NCBI GenBank assembly: GCA_020536535.1 | Contig: JAHLWZ010000682.1 | Span: 1-64,000, forward strand | Direction of reading: 5' to 3' | DNA length: 64,000 nucleotides | DNA from: Pelomyxa schiedti | Taxonomy: Eukaryota; Evosea; Pelobiontida; Pelomyxidae | In this document: piece after piece, positions 22,840-33,942 of the stretch | How the letters are laid out: each line of letters starts with the position of its first letter | Position numbering within the stretch: the first letter of the stretch is position 1 | Program-made: the position numbers and the translations under genes | Notes under the pieces: generated by a model | Seen by the model: only the letters and a program-made list of their open reading frames with translations | Databases searched by the model: none | What the model was told of the DNA's origin: nothing

Positions 22840-25800
22840 TCATGATTTGTTGCTGGAGGATGGTGGAGGGCTTGTGTCACTCAGGAGTGGGGAATATGTT
22901 CCAATGTCACCAGAGGACTTTAGAAGTGGGTGCCTGAAAGGCCTCGTGTGTTTGGTTGGGGGTGGTGGGTCTGGTTTGGTGGGCTGCTGTAAGTTTAATG
23001 ATGAGGTTGTTGTTAGTGTTTCTACTGGCGTTTGAGATGATGTTTCAGCTACCGCGGTGTTAGCTGCAGCTACTGCTGTTGGTTCCGCCGTGGGTGTGGA
23101 GGCAATTTCCAGAGTGTCACAGCCACTGGGCAGGGGTGACGGTACTGGAGTTGATATCAGCCTGGGTGATGGCGATGGAGATGGCGATGGTGATGACGAA
23201 AGCAAAGGGGAGGGTGACAGCGAAACAGAAAGTGAAGGCGACGGTGAGGGTGAAGACGAGAGCGACGGGATGGAGTCCTGCGAGCTCGACAGTTGAAGTG
23301 CCTGTGCTGTCCGGTGCTGCGGCGTGGGCGGCAGCGGGTGCTGGGGCTGCTTCCTGTGGACGTGCGGCGAGCGCGCTTGCGTTGGCGAGTGTGGCGGCTG
23401 GGCCGGAGCCACTGGGGTCGCGGCAGAAAGGGGCTCTGAGTGCTGCTGCGGCTCTGCTTGTTGCTGTGTGCCTTGTGGTACCTGTGGCTGCTTTTGGTCT
23501 TGGCCTGGTGTGGGCGGCACTTGCGGCTGGGCTTGCGTTACCTCCTGTATCTCTATGCTGCTTGAAGACAGAGACAGCGGCACTTGCGTGGGTTTTACTG
23601 GTGTCTGTGGCAGTGTCTGGGATTGCCGAGTGGGGGTTGATGGTGGGGCAGTGGGGGGTGGGGCGACTGGGTGCTTTTTGGGTTGCTTTCTGGTAAATCT
23701 GCCGAAAAACGATGTTGAGGCCGCTTGGGGCATCTGAGGGGTGGTTGCAGGCGTGGGTGTAGCAGGAGTAGGAAAAAGAGGGGGGGTGGCGATTGACGGG
23801 TTGGATGAGGTAACTGGCGTTGGAGAAGTTGATGATAGGGGGAGAAGTGGGAGGGGTGGTTGCTCAGACGGTGTAGTTGACAAAAGTTGGGATTTTGGGG
23901 GAGGCACCGGGGACAAGGTGGGTGACGTTGATGGAGAGGGTATAGGCGAAGCCACGGACAGTACGGACGGAACTATTGGGGTGCTTTCTGTTGTTGGCTG
24001 TGAGGATGTCGAAGTTACCGGAGCTGCAACGGGGGTGGAGGTTGAAAGTTTTGTTGTATCACTACTGAGAGTTCGTTGGTGAAGCATAACGGGTAACGCG
24101 GACTTTGTAGGAGTTGCAGCAGGGGTAACTGAAGGCCTTAAAGGGCTGGAAATTCTGAGTAGGTGGTTAGAGGTGACTAACAGTTTAAAGACGTACTTGA
24201 GATTCACTGAACTTGCACTTCTCATTATGGTAAAGTGACTGTGATCTACAGAGGCAGCATGTTTCTTATGCCCCAGGGAAAAGGCAGATGTGGAAGGAGG
24301 TTGTGGGGGTGTTATGGACCATATTCTGGCAGTTGAGTCCCGAGAGGCAGATAGAATGCGCAATTTACTTGGGGCATAAATAGATGTGAGCTTTATTTTT
24401 CAGTTAGCTTCGTATAAGTGGACTTCTTTCGCCTCACCCGGTCATCATGTCCCCTAAGCTGCTTCATGCAGTCACCATTCAGTGTCCACACTCTAACAGT
24501 CTTATCTTCACTTCCTGATACTACCCTAGCATTTGTGATTTGAAGTATTGTAATCAAGAGAGTATACCAGCCATCCACACATGTCAAACAGGTCACTTCC
24601 GCAGAATGACCCCTTAAAACGGCACAACAATTTGGGGATTCAGCATCCCACACGCGAATGACGTTGTCACCTGATCCAGATACAATTTTGGATGACAATT
24701 TATCGACGACGAAGCAGTTCACACTTCCTTGGTGACCTGTTAATGTGCGGGTACACCTCCCAGAGTCTTGAATGTCCCAGCACTTGACGGCAAAAGGAGG
24801 AAATGTTAGTCCACAGAAATTCTGCTCATTAGGTCACCTTAAGTGTGCAATCATAGCTTGCACTTATCACAGTTTTAGAGTCAAAAAGAACTTGGGTAAT
24901 AAAGTCTGTATGGCCCTCAAGTGTATACAGACATTCCATTTTCTTGATATCCCACACCTACATTGCTATGAGAAGGAGAACGCAATAGATCCTGACCTTA
25001 ATTGTATTATCGTCACCAGCAGAAACTATGATAGATGAAGGAGCATCCAAAGTTGATTCAGTGAGAGTTCTTATGGGACCCTTATGTCCTATAAGAGAGT
25101 TCACAGAATTGGCCATTCGCATGTCCCACAGACGAACAACATTATCAGCACCACCACTATACAAAATGTCAATATCACAAGGTTGTGAATAAAATTGTTT
25201 TCCTGGCAACAATTGAACTACGGTGTAAAATCGAAGAATAAATTGGACCAACATGGCCTTTAAGCTCTGAAGTACATTTGTGGTTGCTTGGGTCCCATAC
25301 CTTGTTATAGCTGTAACAATGCAACAGGAAAGTTATAAGTGATACCCTTAAGGTACTGTCACACGATGAGCTCACAATAGAAGACCCAAAGTGCACTGCA
25401 CTTACCTTCAAAATGTGAGCTCACTAAATAGAAATCTCGTTTTGGTTTTTGTACCTTATCTGTATGTCCTGTCAATTTACTTATGAATTGCAGAGATTCT
25501 GTATCCCACAGACTTATAGGACCCAGTGTACTGCCACTGAGAAGTATGTGTCCATGCATGGATGTGCAGGAGATGGGACCGATTCCTCCTGTGAAGAATG
25601 GTTAAATGAAAGAATAAGATGCAGTTAGTACTCACCCTGCAATGTTGTAACCGTGAAGCCGTCTTTTTTTTCAGGACCAACAACACCCAATCCAGTACTT
25701 TCTTTCTCATGACTGAGAATCTGGGAAGATGACAAAGGCTGTTTAGTGGGGTGGGTCTTTGGGTCTTCTTTAGACTTGGTGGCTGGTTTGTCAAGTCCTT

Positions 25801-28800
25801 TCATCTGCATCATTGGTTTATAGCACTACATACGTATAGGTTACCTTGGACTTGATTGTTTGAAGGTGTGCCAGGGATTCCTCATGTGCTTTTGCTCTGT
25901 AAGGCCTGTTACAAGCTACTTAGTCTTTGGATGGAAAATACAAATTCTTTATGAGGACAATCATTTGCTCGTGTTTATCAGATTGAAGAGAGCACTGATT
26001 GGCAACTTTATTTACAAAAGACTTGACTGAAGGAGCCTCAACACCCAGAGATAACATAAGAAAGACTACTGTGAGTTAGTGCCTTCTACATTGTAGGGAA
26101 TCAACCCTGTGAGCCTAAAACTCGGATTATGACCTCCTCTTCTTTTTGGGTGATCAGAAGTTGATTTGAAGTAGAAAAAGTCCCCCAGTCATCACCATAA
26201 CTCTTGTAGTGTGTGTCGAGAGTCTTCCGGTTTGTGTGGATTTCGCCTAATCTATAATGAATGCCTGGAGTAAGAAGGGTCTTAGATACTGGAGAAATAG
26301 AAATCCCAAAATTCATCCAACTTCCAGATTGGGGCACTGCCAATCCGATACTGGAAAAATTAGAACAAGGGGAAAAAAAAAATAACATACTGCTAAACAT
26401 TCCTGAGCAGTATCAATTTTCTGATAAAAAGAGGTGACAACTCCAACGAGTTGTGCAGGTGATCTTGAGAGTTATGACTTCAACTAAACCCTACAAAAGA
26501 GGAAACCTGAAATCAGAGGTATCATTCGAAACTCCTAAGCAGATCAGCAACAGTGTAGAGAGTACATCAAATGTAACATTGGTTAAACACATGTCGTTGT
26601 GCTTCTGCTGGTGTGTGTGCATATATGAAACCAGTAGTGTTGTAAAAGCAAGCACTCCAGATGCGTTGCCATTCAAAACAGAAAATGGCGCAGGTTCATG
26701 CCTAGAACGAACTTAGTGTGTTAGTCAAAGAAGGTTTCAGACTAACACATCAGCTTGTTCTGAGACAAACAGAGCTCGTATGAAAGGCTCAACCAGTTCT
26801 TTATTTTTTTGGAAATTGGGTGTAGCGTCATCAGACTCAATGTAATCAGTATCCTGGAGTTACATTTTATTTGTGTAATTTTCCTAAATTTTTCTAACCT
26901 GAGAGAATTCCACAGAAGGGTCTGGGGGAAGTGCACTATTCGGGGTACTACTGGGTACCGGGAGTGGATCAGATATCACAAATGGCTGCAACGTCGGGAA
27001 ATCATAATACCGACCTGTGTCTGAAAACTATTGGTATTTCTTGTGCAAGGCAACATACCATTAAGCTCTGAGGGAAATTGTGCTGCAGGGCTAAGAGCCA
27101 TGGGCATCGAACTTTCAATACTGAAGTGTAACTGGTCAAGATCTAGATTCATTGAAGAGAAAAGAAATGTGAGGAATTGAAAATCTTTGGCCACATCCTC
27201 CCCAATCGAACTTTAAACCCAATACACAACTGTGATGCTGAGAGTAGTGACAAATAGACAAATCAAACATGCTTCGACTGTGCAAGAAGTATACATCCAC
27301 CATATCAGTAAACGCTGGAGTGTCAACAATTGCTCGGGCGAAATCCTATGCACTTATAAATATTTTGGTATTATCTGAGTGAGGTATTACTTGTAAATGT
27401 GGAGGTTGGGCTCTTATAAACTGCTTCTTATCAAAGCTAAAAATTGGCTTGGGATATTTCCTTGTGTTATTTTAGGCAAACAGTAAGGGAATAAGCTATT
27501 ACCTCATAACTCTCAAGTTTGATCGGAATTGATGCAACATTCCAGTAAAAAATTCAAGCCACACCAACCTTATTTGCGCATCCTCACTCACTTTTGTACA
27601 GGGCTCTGTTCCACCAGTTACCCACATTGGAGACTCTTCCTATTATATTTTTAGTTAGGTTCTTGTTTTTATGGCACAGATACCAGCGCAAATGCATTGT
27701 CCAAGTTCACAATAGAAGGATGTAAAACAGCATGGAGTTTATCAGTCAGAGGCTGGATTGCCTGAGGAGATAAGGAGCATTTAGCCATCGAACTGGGAAT
27801 ATCCTTGTTGACGATCCGACTAGTATCCAGATTAACAATGATGACCTTGCTAATGTTATTTTTACTGGGAGGGCCAAAGAAGCTAACATCAGATAACTCG
27901 GCCAGCAACGAGTCGGTGTTTGAATCAGTAATCATGCCCATTATGTAGGGGGTCGGTGCCTGCAAGTAGTCACCAAGACTGCTGTTCAGCGTGGGTATGT
28001 ACACCTGTAATGTGAAGGTTGCGTGAATACTTGATTAACTTAACTCGTGCAATTGCTTTAAAAAGTGAATTACATGCAAGTATCTGAAAGGGTACAACAA
28101 GGAAATCAGAGTTTCTGCAGCTGTGGATTTCAAAAATTGTGTTAGAAATATGTTTTACACAGGATTTATTACCGATTGTTAAAAGGCTGTGTATTCTTGA
28201 TAGAAATAGTACTCGTTTTTCTTCTAATACACCAACGACAAGTGATACAACAGCATCAATCCCTATGCAATCAAAAAGGTACCGGAACGGTATCTTTTGG
28301 GTGTGAGTTTAGTAGGGGGAAAAAGAACCAAACCTCTACAAGGGGAAAGTTGTCTTGTTTAGGTCTGACTATGTTACAGTGATGTCCAACCAAAGGGAGA
28401 TGTAGAGTATAGCCCGCTGTAAGACATTAGAAGTAGATAGAGTCTGTCCAATAAACACACCTGGAGGCAGGGGAATATTATACACAACTTGTTTTACAAA
28501 ATTTGCTACTATCTCTGCATTGGATTGAATTCTTGATACCTTTGTGAACTTAAGAAGAGTTGTGGTGATGAGGATGAACTTTGTAGATGGCCATGAGTAA
28601 TTGTTTGAAAGTGTTGTAGAACGCGAAACGGGATAATATACATAAACAAACTGGTGTGAAGAGCTAAAATCTGGTTAGATTAAATAGTGGAAGGGTAGAA
28701 CTTCACAGGAATGTTTGGAGACTCTTCAAACAGTTCATCAATATCAATTGGTGCAAATTCGTTTGGCTGATACACCTGGTGAAATGAGAATGTGTATGAG

Positions 28801-30348
28801 CATTCTCAAAAAAAAAGATCTCAGGTACTGTAAGTGCAGTTCCAAAGTATTTGCTGCCGTTCACTTCAGTCACAACAAAAGTGAAAAATTTGGGTGGCTT
28901 GGGTTCCTTAGCCAGAATGGCACCATTTGGGAAGCACAACTAAAAACTGTCAGTTACTTATTGGTGCACCCACCTCGTAATGAGAGAAACACCATCCAAA
29001 CAAGTGGTGGCACAGGAGACTTGGGGTAATCTTTTACAGGAATTCGATCCACCACTTCAGCCTGGGTTTGTTCAATCGAACAGAAAAAAAGGATGCGAAG
29101 GAAAAACTTTAAAGGGTCCAAGAATGTTTTCACAGGATGTACTGGAGGGTAACTCGGTTGCTGACGAACTGAGGGTTGAAGCTGATCTCCCACGTTTCAG
29201 CACTAAATCTCGGTCACTAAACAAATTCACCTGTTAGCAGAACCTCGAGATTTGAGATGCACACACTGTTGAGGTGGTGAACATGACAAGGCAGAGGACG
29301 TAGCCGAAGATGAGGAAGAGGATGATGATGGAGACTGTGTTCCTGAAGCTGAAGATGAGAGTGAGTCAGGGGTATTTGTAGCTGCTGGTGAAGATGAAAG
29401 TCGTGTGTGGAAATCTCGTGAGCCGCTTGCAGGGGGCTGTGAAAAACGAGGAGAAGGACTTGATGAGAGTGACGGGGAAGAGCGTTGTGAATTAACAGCG
29501 AGTCTTGAAATGCCCTTTGGTTTCGTGGATAAATTAGGTGCTGAAATACTGTACACAGAGGAACTGCTGGCAAGTGAAGCTGTATTATTTAATTCCGGCA
29601 TGAATCTTTCCTTGGTTGCCTTAACCACCAAGAAGTAATCAATGAACCTTTGCTGCTCACTGTCAGCATCAATAACCGGCTGTTTTGGTGGCGCCACGCC
29701 GCCGCCATCCGGCTCTGGTTTGGTTTGATCAACCGAGGGAGGTTGCTGCTTTGGAGCAGGTGGTGGAGGCAAGGCATTAGTAGGCACAGGAGGCCTGTTC
29801 CTGTGCAACAGAGACGATTCACGTGGGGCAGACGAGGACGTGGGTGATGGTGGTGCGGACAGCAACAATAGCGATGAAGGCTCCAACAAAGACGAGCTGA
29901 AAGGAGATGATTCCGGTTGTGATTGTGATTGCGACTGTGAGTGTGATGGAGTGGATATGGGTTCACTCGATGTACACGTCGGATGAGCAGAATCAGCCAC
30001 CGTAGTTGTAGTAGTAATAGTAATAGTAGGAGCATTTGTAGCAGTGGCAGTGGTGGTGATTTCGCCCGCGTCGTTTCGCTGGTGATCGTGATGGTGATCC
30101 CGCCGCGTTAGTGTCCCTTGAATCGTCGCAGCCGCCGGCGTTGATGTCGTAGCGTCTTGCGCGGCGGGCGGCGTTGTTTGGGTTGACGCGCGCTCGGCGG
30201 GTGCCGCAAGGTCGGTGCAGCGGCCGCCGTTTGGCAATTGTGGGTCGCCGCGCTCGGCGGTGGTGGAGCCGCCACCGCCGCCCAGCCCCACGAACGAGTC
30301 GTCGTCTTGCAGAAGTGACAGGACGTCGTACTCCATTTCACTTCCCAT
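22840..30348 (-). CDS. DENN-domain protein with C-terminal WD40 repeats (DENND3-like)
   Basis: The ATG at 30348 opens a Ser/Thr/Pro-rich N-terminus. The first DENN strand (DYFLVV) near 29640 is followed by a long Ser-rich insertion. The rest of uDENN then resumes (AEVVDRIP, CFPNG, FFTFVVTEVNGSKYFGTAL, 29070-28850). cDENN lies near 28500-27670 (VYNIPLPPG, VYIPTLNSSLGDYLQAP), a dDENN-like region near 27190-26750, then a helical linker. Seven to eight WD40 blades follow at 25600-24310 (SGGADNVVRLWD, VSGSGDNVIRVWD, RILSASRDSTARIW). The last 1.4 kb is Pro/Ser/Thr/Gln-rich. DENN proteins are usually Rab GEFs, and DENN plus WD40 is the order seen in animal DENND3. I treat this as one gene because no start codon or intergenic gap separates the halves, but the linker splicing (25900-26750) is only partly resolved, so two genes remain possible. 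Confidence 0.75.
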
Positions 30349-30645
30349 TTTCGATTGAATCTACAACAAGAAGAAAGTGCCTGCTGTGATGATGGTTTTT
30401 TGTTTCTTCCCGGTGCCTTTTTTACGGGTGTTTGCTGTGAGCACAAATTCAGAGGTGTTTACCGTAAGAAAGTGCACTAGGCAAAGGAAGATTGCGTCTT
30501 ATGAAGGTAACATAACGTTGGGAGTTGACCTCATCGTTTTGCTCCTTGCTTTGGGGGTGGCGACACCACACCCCGAGTGCAGCAGGTTTTTCACATTGTT
30601 TTGACTGGATCTCCACCCACTGATCCAGAAAAACAAAGACTCCGT
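30349..30645. other. Intergenic region between two minus-strand genes
   Basis: This 297-bp stretch holds the upstream region of the DENN-WD40 gene and the 3' flank of the olfactomedin-like gene. No specific element was recognised. Confidence 0.4.
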
Positions 30646-32537
30646 TCACAGAGCCACGTTGTCAAAGATGAAGAAGTCGAACTCCGAAGAGGGCTGCCGG
30701 TCGACGACGAGGAGCTGGTTTGTTGACGAGATCCACGATGTCAGCAGCACGCAGGTGCCGGAAGTCGGGAGTGTGTTTCTGTAAGTGCCATCATAAACAC
30801 CAGTCGCGGTGTCATACACCCCATTGATCTTCCTGCTGTTGTGTGCCTTTCCAAAGTAGAACTTCCCACACACAACAAATGCAAAGCCTGTCTTCCTCTT
30901 GACGCGTGGCACCACCCACGTCTGCAAGATCGCGAGGGAGTCGGGGTCCACCCTCGTGATGTGTGTGTTGCCGTTGTTGGGTGGTGCGTGCACCACAAAC
31001 AGCACACCCCCAGCGTCGACATGCCAGCAAATATCCGTGTACCCACCCCAGCTCCACGACGATTGGTTTGCGACGCCGGCGTTGGGGAGTGGTGCAGTTG
31101 CCACTGTCGATCCATCACTCACACGCACCTTGGTCATGGTGGCGGCGTCGCGAGGGTTGCAGTACACGTGGCCGTTGTGCACTGCCTGGCAGGTGCCGCC
31201 GGGGCTGCCGGGCAAGTCCTTGAGTGTGAATTGTCTTGGGTTGGTGTTGCTGATGAAGCTGGTCATGCTTTCGAATTCTGAGAGTTCCTTACGATTGTAG
31301 TTGGAATCCCAGTACACTTTCCCGGTTGCGTTGTCGACAAACACCCTGAGTGCCTGGCGAGGTGTGATGGAGGGCACCATCGACGTGCCAAGCTGTTTGA
31401 GCGTCCTCGCCGTCGTTGTTGCGGGTGTTGTTGCCTTTGTTGTCACTGACGTCAGTGAACTCGATGCTGAATTGTGAACAAGTTTTCCCAGCGAAGAGAC
31501 TGCACCACAAACAGCAGCTGATTCGCACTCAAGGCTCACCTTTGGGTTGTTGTCATCAGACACGGTTTTTTTGGGGATATATATATATATATATGGGATG
31601 AACAGTTTTAAAGAATTTCATTGCCAAACATGCCTTCAGTTTCTGTGGAGTTGCAAGATCATCACGGGATTTGCATACACTCTCAATCTGTGCTGTGAGT
31701 GCTTGATTCACTGAAACAACCTCGACATCGGAGAACAGTGTCGTTGCTTGATGTGCATATTCCTGTGCCTCTTGTGCGATCTTCAACCTCCGATCGCATC
31801 CCTCGATGTGCTCTTGGAACGTCTTCAAAGTTGTTTTTTTTTGGTTTTTTTTTTTTTTTTTGGTGTCAGTGAAATTGAGAAAAAGGGCAACTCTTGCCTT
31901 GTTGGCGGCTTCGTTGATTGTTTTCAGTTCAGAGAGCAATTGTGCCTCTCTGGCATTGACAGCACCAACGATCTTGGCAAATTCAGATCTTATTTCTGCC
32001 CCGATTTTATCTGTGGCTGCTTGTGCATTTTTGCGACACTCCTTTTTGTTTTTTTTTGGTTTTAATACCGATATCGTTTACTTGAACAGGATTGATTGGG
32101 CTTCGCACAATTGCCGTGATTTTGGAATTTGTGACTTGCTCCAAGTGCGACGCCAAATTGGAACAGGTCGAGGCAATCTTCTCCTTGAACTTGGAGCTCA
32201 GGTCGGTGACAAAAACCAAGTCGTGGTTCTTGTGCTCAATCAGCCTGATGATAAATTTTGGTTTTTTTTCAAAAAGATCGAAAGAGAGNNNNNNNNNNNN
32301 NNNNNNNNNNNNNNNNNNNNNNNNNNNNNNNNNNNNNNNNNNNNNNNNNNNNNNNNNNNNNNNNNNNNNNNNNNNNNNNNNNNNNNNNCATGAAGTGTGG
32401 CCACTTTCTTCTCTGGCATTTTTTCGCTTCTCCTGACCTTCCTTATTCCTTGCATAGATTTTCTCCAGACGCTTGGCGGTAGTCATTACCTCTTCAAACT
32501 CCTTGAACTGTATATTTATTCTCACATAGAAATCCAT
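30646..32537 (-). CDS. TRIM-like coiled-coil protein with C-terminal olfactomedin-like domain
   Basis: The C-terminal exon (31563-30646) has olfactomedin-domain landmarks: a YTDICWHVDAGGVLFVVHA strand pair, a DPDSLAILQTWVVP strand, FAFVVCGKFYF and a following YDTATG. Olfactomedin domains are five-bladed propellers known mainly from animal proteins. Upstream exons (32530-31620) encode a long helical region whose pattern (CDRRLKIAQEAQEYAHQA, FSDVEVV) matches the coiled coil after a B-box in TRIM proteins. Introns of about 40 and 68 nt interrupt it. No RING or B-box cysteines are visible, but the 100-N gap sits inside the N-terminal part and may hide them. The start at 32537 is the first ATG after the gap and is provisional. 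A complete RBCC ubiquitin ligase is not shown. Confidence 0.6.
31577..31594. repeat. AT dinucleotide microsatellite (9 units)
   Basis: A pure AT run inside the likely intron just before the olfactomedin exon. It ends the upstream reading frame in a meaningless Tyr/Ile run, which supports its being intronic. Confidence 0.8.
32289..32388. other. Assembly gap (100 N)
   Basis: Exactly 100 consecutive N, a common placeholder for a gap of unknown length. It lies within the coding region of the TRIM-like gene, so exons may be missing there. Confidence 1.
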
Positions 32538-32708
32538 CACACCTCGCCACAAGAAACAATAAACAATCGGGATCAATGTTCATTGTTGTATATATCTCAA
32601 ACAAACAATGAAAAAATGCAGTAACAAACTCTTGTGTGTGACACTTCCCACTTTTTATTCCCTTTCAATTCACATTTAGCTCATCGGCATTCATCGACAC
32701 AACGCAGT

Positions 32709-33857
32709 TCAGACTTCTTGGGTGTCATCCTCACTCAGCTCGATGCGGAACGTGATGACGGGTGGCAGGGCAGTGATGTGGGTCACGTGGAATACACCGG
32801 TCCAGCAGAAGCTGTGGAAACGAAACTTGGTGGTCTGCATCTTGAGTGTCTTGCCGGCCTTGGTTTGCAGGTTCGAAGTTACCTGTGTTGGAGTGATTCC
32901 TAAGCCAAGAAAAGAAGAGGTGTAGTACATTAACTTGCATCTGCTGTCCATTGAAATCGGGATTGCGAGACTTTATTTTGACCCAGACCCGGTACTCGTT
33001 CACGTGGTCGTACTCCCACAATGTATACGCCAGAGTGGGGCCCCAGTCCCCAAGCACACCCTCACTCACTATGGCTCCTCCAATATCAGTGTGAATAGTA
33101 ACATTGACCAGCATCGCTAATCCATCTGACGAGGTAGACGCTGTCCCAGCGGCAATAGCAGGAGTTGTCGTAGATTCATCTGGGGAATGTTATGTTGTGC
33201 AAAGTTATTGTCTTATCACAATTACCTTGTTCCTTGGGGCTTGATTCCTTTGGGATACTGGGAATGCTGCTGCCGCGCACCGGTGAGGCCGACGCCGATA
33301 CTGTAGTAGAGGAAGTTGATGAAGCAGAGGGAGGCACAGGAACGCCGTCGCTTTCGCTGCCGTTGTTGTCGCCACGCGAGGGCTTCGTAAGTGCAGCGGC
33401 CGATGTAGTCGTAGTCGCAGTTTCTTTATGCGCTCGCCCGCCGTGGTTTTCTACGATTTCTTCTTCGGCACAATCGCTTTGGACGGCCCCCTCAGTCTCC
33501 TGCTCCTCGTCGTCGTCTTCATCTTCATCGTTGTCACCAAGAAGCATCGCCGTGAACTCATTGCACTTAGCGCACCTGTGTCCACATGTATTGGTGCACC
33601 TGTGGCCGCACTCGCTCCGCAACATCCGGATCTAGATCTCGGTGTTTGGTTGTAGTGTGGTTGTGGCTTTGTTTTTTCCCATTTGATACTTGAGGCACCT
33701 TTTTCTGCCAGCAACACGGGTGACGTTTCACCTTCCAACATTTTTTGAGCATTTTTTTTTTTAATTCTTTTCTGAAGAGAACATCGGTCTTGGTGAGCTG
33801 TGTGGCATCGATGTGGGCGCAGGATGTGAGACCAACCTGGGCATCACCATTACTCAT
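32709..33857 (-). CDS. Unrecognised Cys/His-rich protein with beta-rich C-terminus
   Basis: A zinc-binding-looking cluster (CGHRCTNTCGHRCAKC, about 33610-33560) is followed by an acidic/Ser/Thr-rich linker and a beta-strand-rich C-terminal domain (VNVTIHTDIGG, LAYTLWEYDHVNEYRVWVKI, FWRFHSFCWTGVF-like strands). Introns: 46 nt near 33225-33180 (phase 1) and 52 nt near 32935-32884 (phase 0), both restoring frame. The start is uncertain. ATG 33625 gives the short form. A phase-0 splice to an upstream exon with ATG at 33857 adds a second Cys/His group (CAHID, HPCCW). I do not recognise the family. It lies 86 bp from the divergent M28 peptidase gene if the longer form is right. Confidence 0.55.
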
Positions 33858-33942
33858 CAATCTGTCAGATTCGTTTGTCGTCTCCCAGATTTCCGTGATC
33901 CTGGTTTTCGGCGAATGGAAACACACCGAACAAAAAAAAGGG

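Noticed and set aside
22838..30348. Separate WD40 and DENN genes
   Set aside because: Not excluded, but no start codon or intergenic spacer was found between the dDENN-like region and the WD40 blades, and the order matches DENND3.
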